64,000 nucleotides of DNA, taken from positions 252,015 through 316,014 of the forward strand of contig CAJIYG010000003.1 in assembly GCA_905181585.1 (NCBI GenBank), in the 5' to 3' direction. Shown one piece after another: positions 8,983-16,266 of this stretch (position 1 is its first letter; every line of letters starts with the position of its first letter). The notes below the pieces were generated by a model. The model worked only from the letters and a program-made list of their open reading frames with translations. It ran no database searches and was not told the DNA's origin. The translations under genes were made by a program, and so were the position numbers. This stretch comes from an uncultured Flavobacteriales bacterium (GTDB lineage Bacteria; Bacteroidota; Bacteroidia; Flavobacteriales; BACL11).

Positions 8983-9052
8983 CCACAAAAATACAAAAAC
9001 AACTCAATTTTGTGGTTTTGTTTTTGAAGGACCTTTTGGTTCTTATTTTGAA
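8983..9052. repeat. degenerate copy A of the terminator plus tRNA-like tail module
   Basis: CCACAAAA (8983-8990) pairs with TTTTGTGG (9008-9015), and ACTCAATT inside it is shared with the intact palindromes at 10477 and 11670. The 28 bases 9025-9052 align without gaps to tails B (9866-9893) and C (10506-10533): all hold GGACC or GGGCC, a short loop, a GGTYC or GTTCCC arm, then TTTGAA or TTCGAA. It sits between the nitroreductase gene (minus) and the YceI-like gene (plus). Confidence 0.5.
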
Positions 9053-9178
9053 CTTTTTTCGAAATTTAGTTATGCTTTGAGTTATAATTAGATTTTAATT
9101 TTAAATAAATAATCTAATTGTTATCATTAATATTTGTATAACTTTGATGCTTAAAAATTATACTAAAATTAAAAAATT

Positions 9179-9805
9179 ATGAAATCAATCAAGATTACAG
9201 TTTTATTAATATCCTTTCTTATATCATTTCAAACATTTGCTTGTAAAACTTGTGGATGTAGTTCTAAAAAAGATACACACAATCATAGTGAAAACAGTAT
9301 CAACAAAGATATTGATATATCTAAAAGCTCTGTTAAGTGGTTAGGAGAAAAAGTTACTGGTTCGCATGAAGGCACTATCTCTATTAAAGAAGGTCATTTA
9401 CATTTTGATAACAATACTTTTACTGGAGGAAATATTGTCATAGATATGTCTACAATTGACTGTACAGATTTAGTGGGTGAACCTAAATCAAGTATAGAAG
9501 GTCATTTATCTTCAGATGATTTTTTTGGTATTAAAAAATATCCAACTGCAAATTTAGAAATTGTAAATGCTGAAAAAATAAAATATTCAAAAAATAAATA
9601 TAAAGTATCCGCAATATTAGAAATTAAAAGTATCAAAAATAATGTAGAGTTGGAAGTTGTAATTGACAATGGTTCAGCGATAGTAGATCTTGTTATTGAC
9701 AGAACTCAATATAATATTAAATATGGTTCTGGATCATTTTTCGATAACCTAGGAGATAAGATGATTTATGATGATTTTAAGCTAAGTGTATCACTTAATT
9801 ATTAA
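9179..9805 (+). CDS. YceI-like domain protein with N-terminal Cys/His cluster, exported
   Basis: 208 residues. Residues 1-21 form a signal peptide ending TFA, followed at once by CKTCGCSS and a DTHNH segment. The remainder is a YceI-type lipocalin-like barrel, a fold known to bind isoprenoid-like lipids in the periplasm: DISKSSVKWLGEKVTGSHEGTIS, then FTGGNIVIDMSTIDCTDL, EGHLSSDDFFGIKKYPTA, and a closing DDFKLSVSL. The CxxCxC plus His cluster before the barrel is unusual and could bind a metal or, if the first Cys is lipidated, be the start of a lipoprotein. A -7-like TAACTTTG lies about 35 bases upstream. A strong hairpin terminator follows at 9835-9866. Confidence 0.8.
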   Translation: MKSIKITVLLISFLISFQTFACKTCGCSSKKDTHNHSENSINKDIDISKSSVKWLGEKVTGSHEGTISIKEGHLHFDNNTFTGGNIVIDMSTIDCTDLVGEPKSSIEGHLSSDDFFGIKKYPTANLEIVNAEKIKYSKNKYKVSAILEIKSIKNNVELEVVIDNGSAIVDLVIDRTQYNIKYGSGSFFDNLGDKMIYDDFKLSVSLNY

Positions 9806-9834
9806 CTACTTTTATAAAAAAAAATTATTTAATA

Positions 9835-9866
9835 AAAAAGCCCACTTAAATAAGTGGGCTTTTTTT
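9835..9866 (+). terminator. rho-independent terminator (module copy B)
   Basis: GCCCACTT (9840-9847) and AAGTGGGC (9852-9859) form a perfect eight-pair stem with an AAAT loop, flanked by A5 and T7. It can work on both strands. It is the same kind of palindrome as those at 10477 and 11670. Confidence 0.85.
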
Positions 9867-9893
9867 GTTGGACCTTTCGGTCCTAATTTCGAA
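9866..9893. repeat. tRNA-3'-end-like tail, copy B
   Basis: Contains GGACC-TTTC-GGTCC, a perfect five-pair hairpin, then TTCGAA. Read on the minus strand it resembles a T-loop (GTTCGAA) followed by an acceptor-like end near the terminator, in the same position as the real tRNA-Val beside copy D. It aligns gap-free over 28 bases with tails A and C. Confidence 0.5.
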
Positions 9894-9965
9894 CTTCTTT
9901 ATTAAGATTTATTATAAATGATATATATTAATTATCATTACAGATTAAATAAAAAAAATAAAAAA

Positions 9966-10448
9966 ATGAAAAAATTATTATTACTAACATTAGTGCTTTC
10001 TATATTTAGTTGTACAAATAAAGAATCAGATGCATGTACTGAACTAAAAAATTCAAAAATATTATTATCCGACAATATGGAAAATTATAGATCTGCTTGG
10101 GAAAAGTCTTTTCTTGAGAGAGATATTAATGTATTAGATGAATACCTTCATGAGAATGTTACCCATCTGAATGAAGATGGAGTTGTTAACGCTACAGGTC
10201 CAGAAGAATTTAAAAATGCTTATGCAGGATATATTACAGGTTTTCCAGACTCTGAATTTTTAATTGTCAATTTATTTGGTGATGGTGATCAACTTATTAA
10301 GCATTGGAATTTTAAAGGGACTCATGCTGAAAGTGGTAAGAAAGTTAATGTTTATGGCGCAACACTTGTTAAAATGAAAGATGGTAAGATATTTCAAGAA
10401 CAAGACTATTGGGATGCTCGTAAATTTTACAAACAATTATCTGAGTAA
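9966..10448 (+). CDS. SnoaL/NTF2-like lipoprotein
   Basis: 160 residues from ATG at 9966. The longer frame beginning at 9918 would put 16 charged residues before the signal, so the start is set at MKKLLLLTLVLSIFSC, which has a lipobox with Cys16. The mature part is a single NTF2/SnoaL-like cone-shaped domain: YRSAWEKSFLERDINVLDEYL, then HLNEDGVVNATGPEEFK, HWNFKGTHAESGKKVNVYG and KMKDGKIFQEQDYWD. This pattern fits the ester-cyclase/SnoaL-like family, in which the pocket binds small hydrophobic ligands. It is probably anchored in the outer or inner membrane facing the periplasm. Its ligand is unknown. The gene is a single unit between terminator copies B and C. Confidence 0.75.
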   Translation: MKKLLLLTLVLSIFSCTNKESDACTELKNSKILLSDNMENYRSAWEKSFLERDINVLDEYLHENVTHLNEDGVVNATGPEEFKNAYAGYITGFPDSEFLIVNLFGDGDQLIKHWNFKGTHAESGKKVNVYGATLVKMKDGKIFQEQDYWDARKFYKQLSE

Positions 10449-10476
10449 TTATTAAATTATCGTAATTTATAAAAAG

Positions 10477-10504
10477 AAACCCACTCAATTGAGTGGGTTT
10501 TTAT
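10477..10504 (+). terminator. rho-independent terminator (module copy C)
   Basis: A perfect 24-base palindrome (10477-10500) centred on CAATTG, with arms AAACCCACTCAA and its complement, followed by a T-rich stretch. The same 24 bases recur at 11670-11693, 1193 bases away. Confidence 0.85.
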
Positions 10505-10505
10505 T

Positions 10506-10533
10506 TGGTGGGCCTTGCGTTCCCTGTTTCGAA
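10506..10533. repeat. tRNA-3'-end-like tail, copy C
   Basis: Read on the minus strand it runs from TTCGAA to GGCCCACCA, ending like a tRNA acceptor stem with discriminator A and CCA. On the plus strand it opens TGGTGGGC, exactly as does the real tRNA-Val beside copy D. No complete tRNA can be folded here because the expected anticodon and D arms are absent. Confidence 0.5.
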
Positions 10534-10556
10534 CTTTTTTTTTAGAAAATTATTTA

Positions 10557-10564
10557 TAATTTTG
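10557..10564 (+). promoter_or_regulatory. -7 promoter element before the second esterase
   Basis: TAATTTTG matches TAnnTTTG exactly. It is followed by AAAC and an ATG at 10569 that opens only a three-codon frame (Met-Lys-Ile-stop); the esterase start is at 10591. Confidence 0.45.
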
Positions 10565-10590
10565 AAACATGAAAATTTAAACATTATAAA

Positions 10591-11665
10591 ATGAAGCATA
10601 AATCCAAAAAAATAATAATAAAACGACTGATTTCACTCTTAATATTTATTACTATTATTAATGTGAGCTTCGCTCAAGGATACATTAGCGAAACTATACA
10701 GTATGATGGTTTAACAAGAGAATATAGCATTTATGTTCCAGCAAGTTATGATGGAACCACCAGTTTTCCTTTATTATTCAACTTCCATGGAGGCGGTGGC
10801 ACTATTGCTTCTCAAATTGGTATCGCAGATATGAGTCCTATCGCTGATACTGCAAACTTTATTGTTGTGTATCCTCAGGCACGCCCAGACCCAAGTGATG
10901 GAAACTCTTTCAACTGGATTTCTAAAGTTCCAGGCACTTTTGATGATGTACCCTTTATTAGTTCATTGATAGATACGATTGCTAGTAATTACCAAATAGA
11001 TCAGAATAGAGTATATGCATGTGGTTATTCATTAGGAGGTGATATGTCATTTGAGCTTGCGTGTAAACTTAATAGTAGAATTGCAGCTATAGCTCCAGTA
11101 GCAAGAACCATGCAAGCCAATCCAAATAGTTTTTGCTCTCCTATTCATCCCACTGGAGTTCTTACAATACTTGGTACGGATGACACAACTTCTCCATACG
11201 ATGGGATAATATATCAAGGAGTAGAATATTATCTTTCTGCAGCTAGCAACACATAGTTATTGGGCAACGCATAACAATTGTGATACAACTGCTAGTGTTA
11301 ATATTGTAAGTCCAAGCGTTGAGCGATATAGTTGGTCAACTGCATCAGGTTGTGCCTACGTAGAGGAATTAAAAGTGATAGGAGGAGGTCATGATTGGCC
11401 TGGAAGTTTTGGAAATATGACGATTGATGCAAATATTGAGATTTGGAAATTTGTTTCACGTTATGACATCAACGGATTAATTGGCTGTATAACTACATCT
11501 ATCAACGAAAATAATATACAGAATGATAACAAGGTATTTCCAAATAATAAGCAATTGATTAAGATAGTAGACTTATTGGGAAGAGAGTCTAAAGATTTGA
11601 AGAGCCAACCTCTCTTTTATATTTATGATGATGGAACAGTTGAGAAGAAAATAATTATTGAATAA
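10591..11665 (+). pseudogene. second LpqC/PHB-depolymerase-like secreted esterase, frameshifted
   Basis: Paralogue of the esterase at 1671-2744, about 358 codons when repaired. Residues 1-28 are a signal peptide (ending SFA). FHGGGG and GYSLGG (Ser147) are present in the first frame. After a shift near 11243-11250 the second frame gives YWATHNN, then GGGHDWPG with the catalytic His, and a T9SS-type tail (LIKIVDLLG, LFYIYDDG, ending KKIIIE). The shift is one extra base in AGCAACACATAG, which is not a slippery site, and both sides align well with the paralogue. I think it is an indel error or a recent inactivation. Unlike its sister it has no riboswitch, and instead has a -7 element and sits between terminator copies C and D. 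Confidence 0.8.
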
Positions 11666-11669
11666 ATAA

Positions 11670-11698
11670 AAACCCACTCAATTGAGTGGGTTTCTTTT
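11670..11698. terminator. bidirectional terminator between esterase and tRNA-Val (module copy D)
   Basis: The 24-base palindrome at 11670-11693 is identical to that at 10477-10500. It lies five bases after the esterase stop and directly before the CCA end of the minus-strand tRNA, so it can end both transcripts. Confidence 0.85.
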
Positions 11699-11776
11699 TG
11701 GTGGGCAATGAGGGACTCGAACCCCCGACTTCCTCCTTGTAAGGGAGGCACTCTGAACCAACTGAGTTAATCGCCC
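11699..11776 (-). tRNA. tRNA-Val (anticodon TAC), CCA encoded
   Basis: Read on the minus strand it begins GGGCGATTAACTCAG, with the anticodon stem CCTCC/GGAGG around CTTACAA (anticodon TAC, valine), T-arm GGGGTTCGAGTCCC, acceptor 3' strand ATTGCCC, discriminator A and an encoded CCA (11699-11701). The acceptor pairs GGGCGAT with ATTGCCC, with one G-U pair. The mature body is 75 bases without CCA. Confidence 0.95.
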
Positions 11777-11833
11777 TGATTTGGTTGCAAATATATATGA
11801 TTTCTTTAATAATTAACTTAATAATAACACTAA

Positions 11834-13036
11834 TTATAATACTTCTGCAACAATAAAGGTACTTCCTCCAATAAAGATTAAATCATCCATTTTTGCATTT
11901 GATTGAGCACTGTGATATGCTTCAATTACAGATTCATATCGTTCACCTAATAATTTAAAATTCTTTGATTCTTCTAATAATTTTTCAGAATTTAAAGATC
12001 TTTCAATATTAGCTGAACAGAAATAATATTGTGCATTTACGGGAAGTAGTCTTAATATTTTTCTTAAATCTTTATCATTTACTGTTCCAAATACAAAATG
12101 TAATTTATTAAACTTTAATTTTTTTAATTGTTTGATATTGTTTTTTATTCCATCTTCGTTATGTCCAGTATCACAAATTGTTAATGGTTTTTTCGCAATA
12201 GTTTGCCACCTACCATTTAAGCCAGTATTTTTAACAACATTATTTAAACCTTTTGAAATTATACCATCATTAATATTAAGATTTAAAATTTTCATTGCTT
12301 GTAAAGCCGTATTTAAATTTTCTTTTTGGTATTCTCCTTTTAAATCAGTTGAATAATTTAAATTTTTTTTGCAAAAATGAATAGGGCTATTTTTCTCTTT
12401 GGCTTCACTCTTAAAGATGTGTTCAGTTTCCTTTTGCTTTCTTCCAATGATTACAGGAGTATTTTTTTTAATAATTCCTGCTTTTTCTTTTGCAATTTCT
12501 TCTAATGAATTTCCTAATAAATTAGTATGGTCATATCCAATATTAGTTATTATTGATATTTCTGGACTTATAATATTGGTACTATCTAATCGTCCTCCTA
12601 AACCAGTTTCAATAATTGCAATATCTACATTTTCATTAGCAAAGTAGTCAAAGGCCATTGCAACAGTATATTCAAAAAATGACATTTCTATTTTTTCATA
12701 TTGAATTTTATTTTTTAAAATAAAATCAAGAGTATCTTTCTTACTAATAAGTTGTCCATTAATTTTAATTCTTTCTCTAAAATCTTTTAAGTGTGGTGAA
12801 GTATACAGTCCAGTTTTATAGCCGGCTTCCTGGAAAATTGATGCTAACATATGTGCTGTTGAACCTTTTCCATTTGTACCAGCAATATGAATACTCTTAA
12901 ACTTATTTTGTGGATTGTCTAGTATTTTACAGGCTTTAATTATATTTCCTATATCTTTTTTGTATGCAGCTGCACCTGTTCTTTGATACATAGGTAGCTT
13001 ACTAAAAAGATAATTTAGTCCTTCTTCGTACTTCAT
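11834..13036 (-). CDS. folC: bifunctional folylpolyglutamate synthase / dihydrofolate synthase
   Basis: Mur-ligase family enzyme that adds glutamate to dihydropteroate and to folates, in the cytoplasm; 400 residues, as usual. The opening SKLPMYQRTGAAAYKKDIGNI fits the family. The ATP-binding P-loop is IAGTNGKGSTAHML, followed by GLYTSPHLKDFRERI (the folate-binding loop), ETGLGGRLDSTN, and ITNIGYDHTNLLG. The C-terminal Mur-ligase domain has ICDTGHNEDGI. The gene is the last of a minus-strand block, with its ATG overlapping the stop of the tonB-like gene by one base, so translation is probably coupled. The exbB-exbD-tonB-folC order recurs in flavobacteria. Confidence 0.95.
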   Translation of the reverse strand: MKYEEGLNYLFSKLPMYQRTGAAAYKKDIGNIIKACKILDNPQNKFKSIHIAGTNGKGSTAHMLASIFQEAGYKTGLYTSPHLKDFRERIKINGQLISKKDTLDFILKNKIQYEKIEMSFFEYTVAMAFDYFANENVDIAIIETGLGGRLDSTNIISPEISIITNIGYDHTNLLGNSLEEIAKEKAGIIKKNTPVIIGRKQKETEHIFKSEAKEKNSPIHFCKKNLNYSTDLKGEYQKENLNTALQAMKILNLNINDGIISKGLNNVVKNTGLNGRWQTIAKKPLTICDTGHNEDGIKNNIKQLKKLKFNKLHFVFGTVNDKDLRKILRLLPVNAQYYFCSANIERSLNSEKLLEESKNFKLLGERYESVIEAYHSAQSNAKMDDLIFIGGSTFIVAEVL

Positions 13037-13827
13037 TAATTAAGTTGGAAATTATAAATGATTCTGCCTTGTTGTCTTGATGGCGCAGATTCTTTGGCAG
13101 TGAATTTCGTTTTTAGTGCTGCTTCTTTCGCTCGTTTTAAAAGTTGTTGATCTAGCGTCGTTGATCCTTTAACTCCCGGGATTGCACTGATAACGTTTCC
13201 TAATTGATCAACTGTGATTTCAACCACTACTTTTCCTTGAGATTGGATTTTATATATTGGTTTTGCTTTAAAAGAAACATTTCTTCCTGAAAGTTGATAA
13301 GCCAACCCATCTACACCAATACCTCCACCTTCATATTCTGTAGAATTTTTATCTCCTTCTACAGAGCCTTGGTTTCCTTGATATTCTTTATTGCCATCTG
13401 TCTTTTTATCAGTTGATTTTTTACCAGTATATAAAGCTTTTTTATTTACAGTTGGTTCTACCTTTTTTATTACTTCTTCTTCTTTGACTTCTTCTGGTTC
13501 TTCTTCTAATTCTTTTTTAACTTCTTTTGGAGCTTCAATTATTTCAGTTTCAATTATTTCTTGCGTTATGACTTCTTGTTCAACTTCAATATTTTCTTGA
13601 ACAACTTCTTCAATAATTTTATTTGATTCTGTTGCATTTTCCTCAGGAATTATTTCCTCTATTCCCATTTCTTCATATCCAAAATTAATTGAAATACCTT
13701 CCTCCGGTGGCGGCGGAGTTCTATAAGTAAGTCCTAAAAAAAAATAAGCAAAATAAAATGCAAAGACATGGAAAATAATTGTTCCAAGTATTCCATTGAT
13801 TTTATTTTTCTCTTCAGGAGAGTTCAT
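13036..13827 (-). CDS. TonB-like energy transducer
   Basis: 263 residues. One N-terminal membrane helix (GILGTIIFHVFAFYFAYFF, about 13-31) is followed by a short TPPPPEE stretch and a long Glu/Lys/Val-rich periplasmic linker (about 60-130) that stands in for the usual Pro-Lys linker. The C-terminal third (VVVEITVDQLGNVISA, ending IIYNFQLN) is the TonB C-terminal fold as found in Flavobacteriales. With the ExbB and ExbD genes immediately upstream it should form the inner-membrane complex that passes proton-motive energy to outer-membrane transporters. The stop overlaps the folC start, and only one base separates it from exbD. It could alternatively be called TolA-like, but the tail is TonB type. 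Confidence 0.85.
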   Translation of the reverse strand: MNSPEEKNKINGILGTIIFHVFAFYFAYFFLGLTYRTPPPPEEGISINFGYEEMGIEEIIPEENATESNKIIEEVVQENIEVEQEVITQEIIETEIIEAPKEVKKELEEEPEEVKEEEVIKKVEPTVNKKALYTGKKSTDKKTDGNKEYQGNQGSVEGDKNSTEYEGGGIGVDGLAYQLSGRNVSFKAKPIYKIQSQGKVVVEITVDQLGNVISAIPGVKGSTTLDQQLLKRAKEAALKTKFTAKESAPSRQQGRIIYNFQLN

Positions 13828-13828
13828 T

Positions 13829-14221
13829 TTAGTTTGGAGTTGTAGCTAAGACTATTTTATATTTATTTCTATATGCAATATCCATAACTTTCACGACATA
13901 TTCAATATCAACAGTTTTATCTGCATGTAATACTATTGCAGGCTCTAATTGTCCTACTAATAGTTTTTTTAATTCATTTTCAATATTGGTTTCTAGTACT
14001 TGATTTTCATTTATATAAAAGTCTAATTCTTTGTTTATTGAAATTGATATTGTTTGTTTTTCTAAGGTTTTAGCTTTGCTATTTGGGAGAAGTAATTTTA
14101 AGGCATTAGGGCTTACGAGTGTTGATGTAAGCATAAAAAATATCAGTAATAAAAAAACTATGTCTGTCATTGACGACATATTAAAGTTTGGACTAACTTT
14201 ATTTCTACTTTTTAATGCCAT
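13829..14221 (-). CDS. exbD: ExbD/TolR family biopolymer transport protein
   Basis: 130 residues with a single N-terminal membrane helix, MTDIVFLLLIFFMLTSTLV (about 18-36), whose Asp20 is the conserved proton-path aspartate of ExbD/TolR. The remaining residues form the periplasmic domain (KLLLPNSKAKTLEKQ to the end). It works with ExbB in energising TonB. The gene overlaps the exbB stop by one base and precedes the tonB-like gene by one base, so the three genes are a tightly coupled operon. Confidence 0.93.
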   Translation of the reverse strand: MALKSRNKVSPNFNMSSMTDIVFLLLIFFMLTSTLVSPNALKLLLPNSKAKTLEKQTISISINKELDFYINENQVLETNIENELKKLLVGQLEPAIVLHADKTVDIEYVVKVMDIAYRNKYKIVLATTPN

Positions 14222-14919
14222 TATTCATTATGATGTAATAGATCTAGAAACTCTGTTGTTCTAGCCTCTAGTTGAAAAATTACTTTATCAACTTTACTTA
14301 CAAGAAAATTATATGATATGTAAGCAATAATTCCAACAATTAACCCCCCAACTGTTGTTACCATCGCAGTATAGATTCCTTTTGAAAGCATTTCAACATC
14401 AATATTCCCTCCAGCACTAGCCATTTCATGAAAAGCAACAATCATTCCTATAACTGTTCCTAAAAATCCAATCATAGGAGCAGCACCTGCAATAGTTGCT
14501 AGATTAGCAAGATTGTTTTCCATTTTATAAACTTCTAATTTTCCTTGATTTTCAATTGCCGCTGATATATCAGTCATAGGTTTATCAATTCTATCTATTC
14601 CTTTTTCTATCATTCTAGAAACAGGGTTGTCCGTATTTTGACATAAGGTTTTTGCAGCCTGAATATCTTTCTGCTCTACAAAATTCTTAATGCTTTTTAG
14701 GAAGCTATCATCATCCTTACTAGCTTTTTTTATTGTTGAATATCGTTCAACTAATATGTAAATTGCAAAAAATGAAAGAACTCCAAGAGTTCCCATAATA
14801 ATATTACCACCTAAGCCTCCAGAGCTAATTAATTCTACAACTGATAATGTTTTCTCCTGATCAATAGGCATTGATAAAGAGTCACTAACTGCTGGATTTT
14901 GGATAAATATAAAATTCAT
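14221..14919 (-). CDS. exbB: ExbB/TolQ/MotA family proton channel protein
   Basis: 232 residues. The first membrane helix is IIMGTLGVLSFFAIYILV (about 39-56). Helices two and three follow in the conserved MotA/TolQ/ExbB block: ATIAGAAPMIGFLGTVIGMIVAF (about 141-163) and a later MVTTVGGLIVGIIAYISYNFL. The first gene of the exbB-exbD-tonB-folC block, it forms the pentameric inner-membrane proton channel around ExbD. The start at 14919 gives a plausible periplasmic N-terminal segment of about 35 residues before the first helix. Confidence 0.93.
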   Translation of the reverse strand: MNFIFIQNPAVSDSLSMPIDQEKTLSVVELISSGGLGGNIIMGTLGVLSFFAIYILVERYSTIKKASKDDDSFLKSIKNFVEQKDIQAAKTLCQNTDNPVSRMIEKGIDRIDKPMTDISAAIENQGKLEVYKMENNLANLATIAGAAPMIGFLGTVIGMIVAFHEMASAGGNIDVEMLSKGIYTAMVTTVGGLIVGIIAYISYNFLVSKVDKVIFQLEARTTEFLDLLHHNE

Positions 14920-14955
14920 TTATTATATTTTTAAATAAAACGTAATTTAAGAAAA

Positions 14956-16257
14956 TTATTGTAAAAGGATATATGTTATTGCGCCAGATACGTAGCCAAT
15001 TAGAGCTAAAAAAGAAATGTTTTTTACATACCAAATAAAATCAATCTTAAGTATTCCCATAACGGCAACTCCAGCTGCAGAACCTATTATTAAAACAGAG
15101 CCTCCAGTTCCAGCACAGTAAGCAAGGAATTCCCAAAACTTCCCATCAATAGCATAAAGTCCTGACTCAGCTATTGGATACATACCCATAGCTCCTGCTA
15201 CTAAAGGAACGTTATCAACTATTGAAGATAATAATCCAATAATTATATTTATGATGTATATTCCTTCAGTTGTTTGACCGTTAAAGGTTGTGTCTAAATA
15301 CGTGGCAACAATATCCAAATGACCCGCAGATTGCAATGCTGCTACAGCAAGTAATATTCCAAGAAAGAAGAAAATTGTTGGTGTATCTACTTTTTTTAAA
15401 ACTCCTATCACAGATAGTTGAGATTTTTGTTCATGATTTTTGCTTCTATGAATAATTTCAGTAACTAACCATAGAACTCCTAATGAAAACATCATACCAA
15501 CGTATGGTGGAAGGTGTGTTATCATTTTAAAAGCTGGGACAAAAAGTAGCCCTAAAACACCTAAATAAAAAATTAGGTTTCTCTCAAATGGTGTAGTTGG
15601 ATTTTTTTTATGCTCATCTAGTTCTTGTAATTTAGGTCGTTCGATATCTCCTTTAAGTTTGAATGTTAGATATATCAGAGGAACAATAGCGCATACAATA
15701 GATGGGATAATAACTGCAGAGATAATATTAACAGCACTAACTTGACCACCAATCCACAGCATAATAGTTGTTACGTCTCCAATTGGAGACCAAGCCCCAC
15801 CTGCATTTGCAGATAAAATAACTACTCCTGCAAATAGCCATAAGGTTTCTTTGTCTTTAATTAATTTTGGTAATAAAGCTGCCATTACAATAGCTGTTGT
15901 TAGATTATCTAATACAGCAGAGAAAAAGAAAGTTATTACGCTTAAAATCCAAATAAGATATACTTTTTTATTTGTTGTTATTTTATCTGTTATAATTGCA
16001 AAACCTTGATGAGCATCAACTAGCTCTACAATTGTCATTGCACCTAAAAGAAAAAATAATATTTCTGCAATATCAACGATATGATGCTGAATTTCATGAG
16101 TAAGCGTGTGGTGGTCTACTCCAGAGAAAGCAAAAAGAGCCCATCCTAATCCTCCAATAATTAATGCAGAAGCTGCTTTATCAACTTTTATTGGGTGTTC
16201 TAATGCTATAGCAGCATAGCCTAAAACGAAAACAATAATCATCAGTGTAAAAATCAT
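14956..16257 (-). CDS. nhaD: NhaD-type Na+/H+ antiporter
   Basis: 433 residues with about 12 membrane segments and no signal peptide. The sequence fits the NhaD branch of the ion-transporter superfamily. Features seen are ALEHPIKVDKAASALIIGGLGWALF near the start, VELVDAHQGFAII, FFFSAVLDNLTTAIVMAALLPKL, SANAGGAWSPIGDVTTIMLW, and LSSIVDNVPLVAGAMGMYP, with buried Asp and Asn residues typical of the ion site. It would exchange Na+ or Li+ for protons across the inner membrane, which suits a marine or saline habitat. It lies 9 bases after an mscS-like gene on the same strand, linking osmotic and ion control. Confidence 0.92.
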   Translation of the reverse strand: MIFTLMIIVFVLGYAAIALEHPIKVDKAASALIIGGLGWALFAFSGVDHHTLTHEIQHHIVDIAEILFFLLGAMTIVELVDAHQGFAIITDKITTNKKVYLIWILSVITFFFSAVLDNLTTAIVMAALLPKLIKDKETLWLFAGVVILSANAGGAWSPIGDVTTIMLWIGGQVSAVNIISAVIIPSIVCAIVPLIYLTFKLKGDIERPKLQELDEHKKNPTTPFERNLIFYLGVLGLLFVPAFKMITHLPPYVGMMFSLGVLWLVTEIIHRSKNHEQKSQLSVIGVLKKVDTPTIFFFLGILLAVAALQSAGHLDIVATYLDTTFNGQTTEGIYIINIIIGLLSSIVDNVPLVAGAMGMYPIAESGLYAIDGKFWEFLAYCAGTGGSVLIIGSAAGVAVMGILKIDFIWYVKNISFLALIGYVSGAITYILLQ

Positions 16258-16266
16258 AATTTAATT

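Noticed and set aside
9866..10533. Integron attC sites behind the single-gene units
   Set aside because: The tails contain GTTGGAC and GTCCTAAT-like arms, but in the order GTTRRRY then RYYYAAC, the reverse of attC, and no integrase gene is seen.
10506..10533. A second functional tRNA gene beside terminator C
   Set aside because: Only the T-loop and acceptor-like end are present; no anticodon or D arm can be found in the flanking bases.
11240..11260. Programmed ribosomal frameshift in the second esterase
   Set aside because: No slippery heptamer, no downstream pseudoknot evident, and the paralogue is read in one frame.
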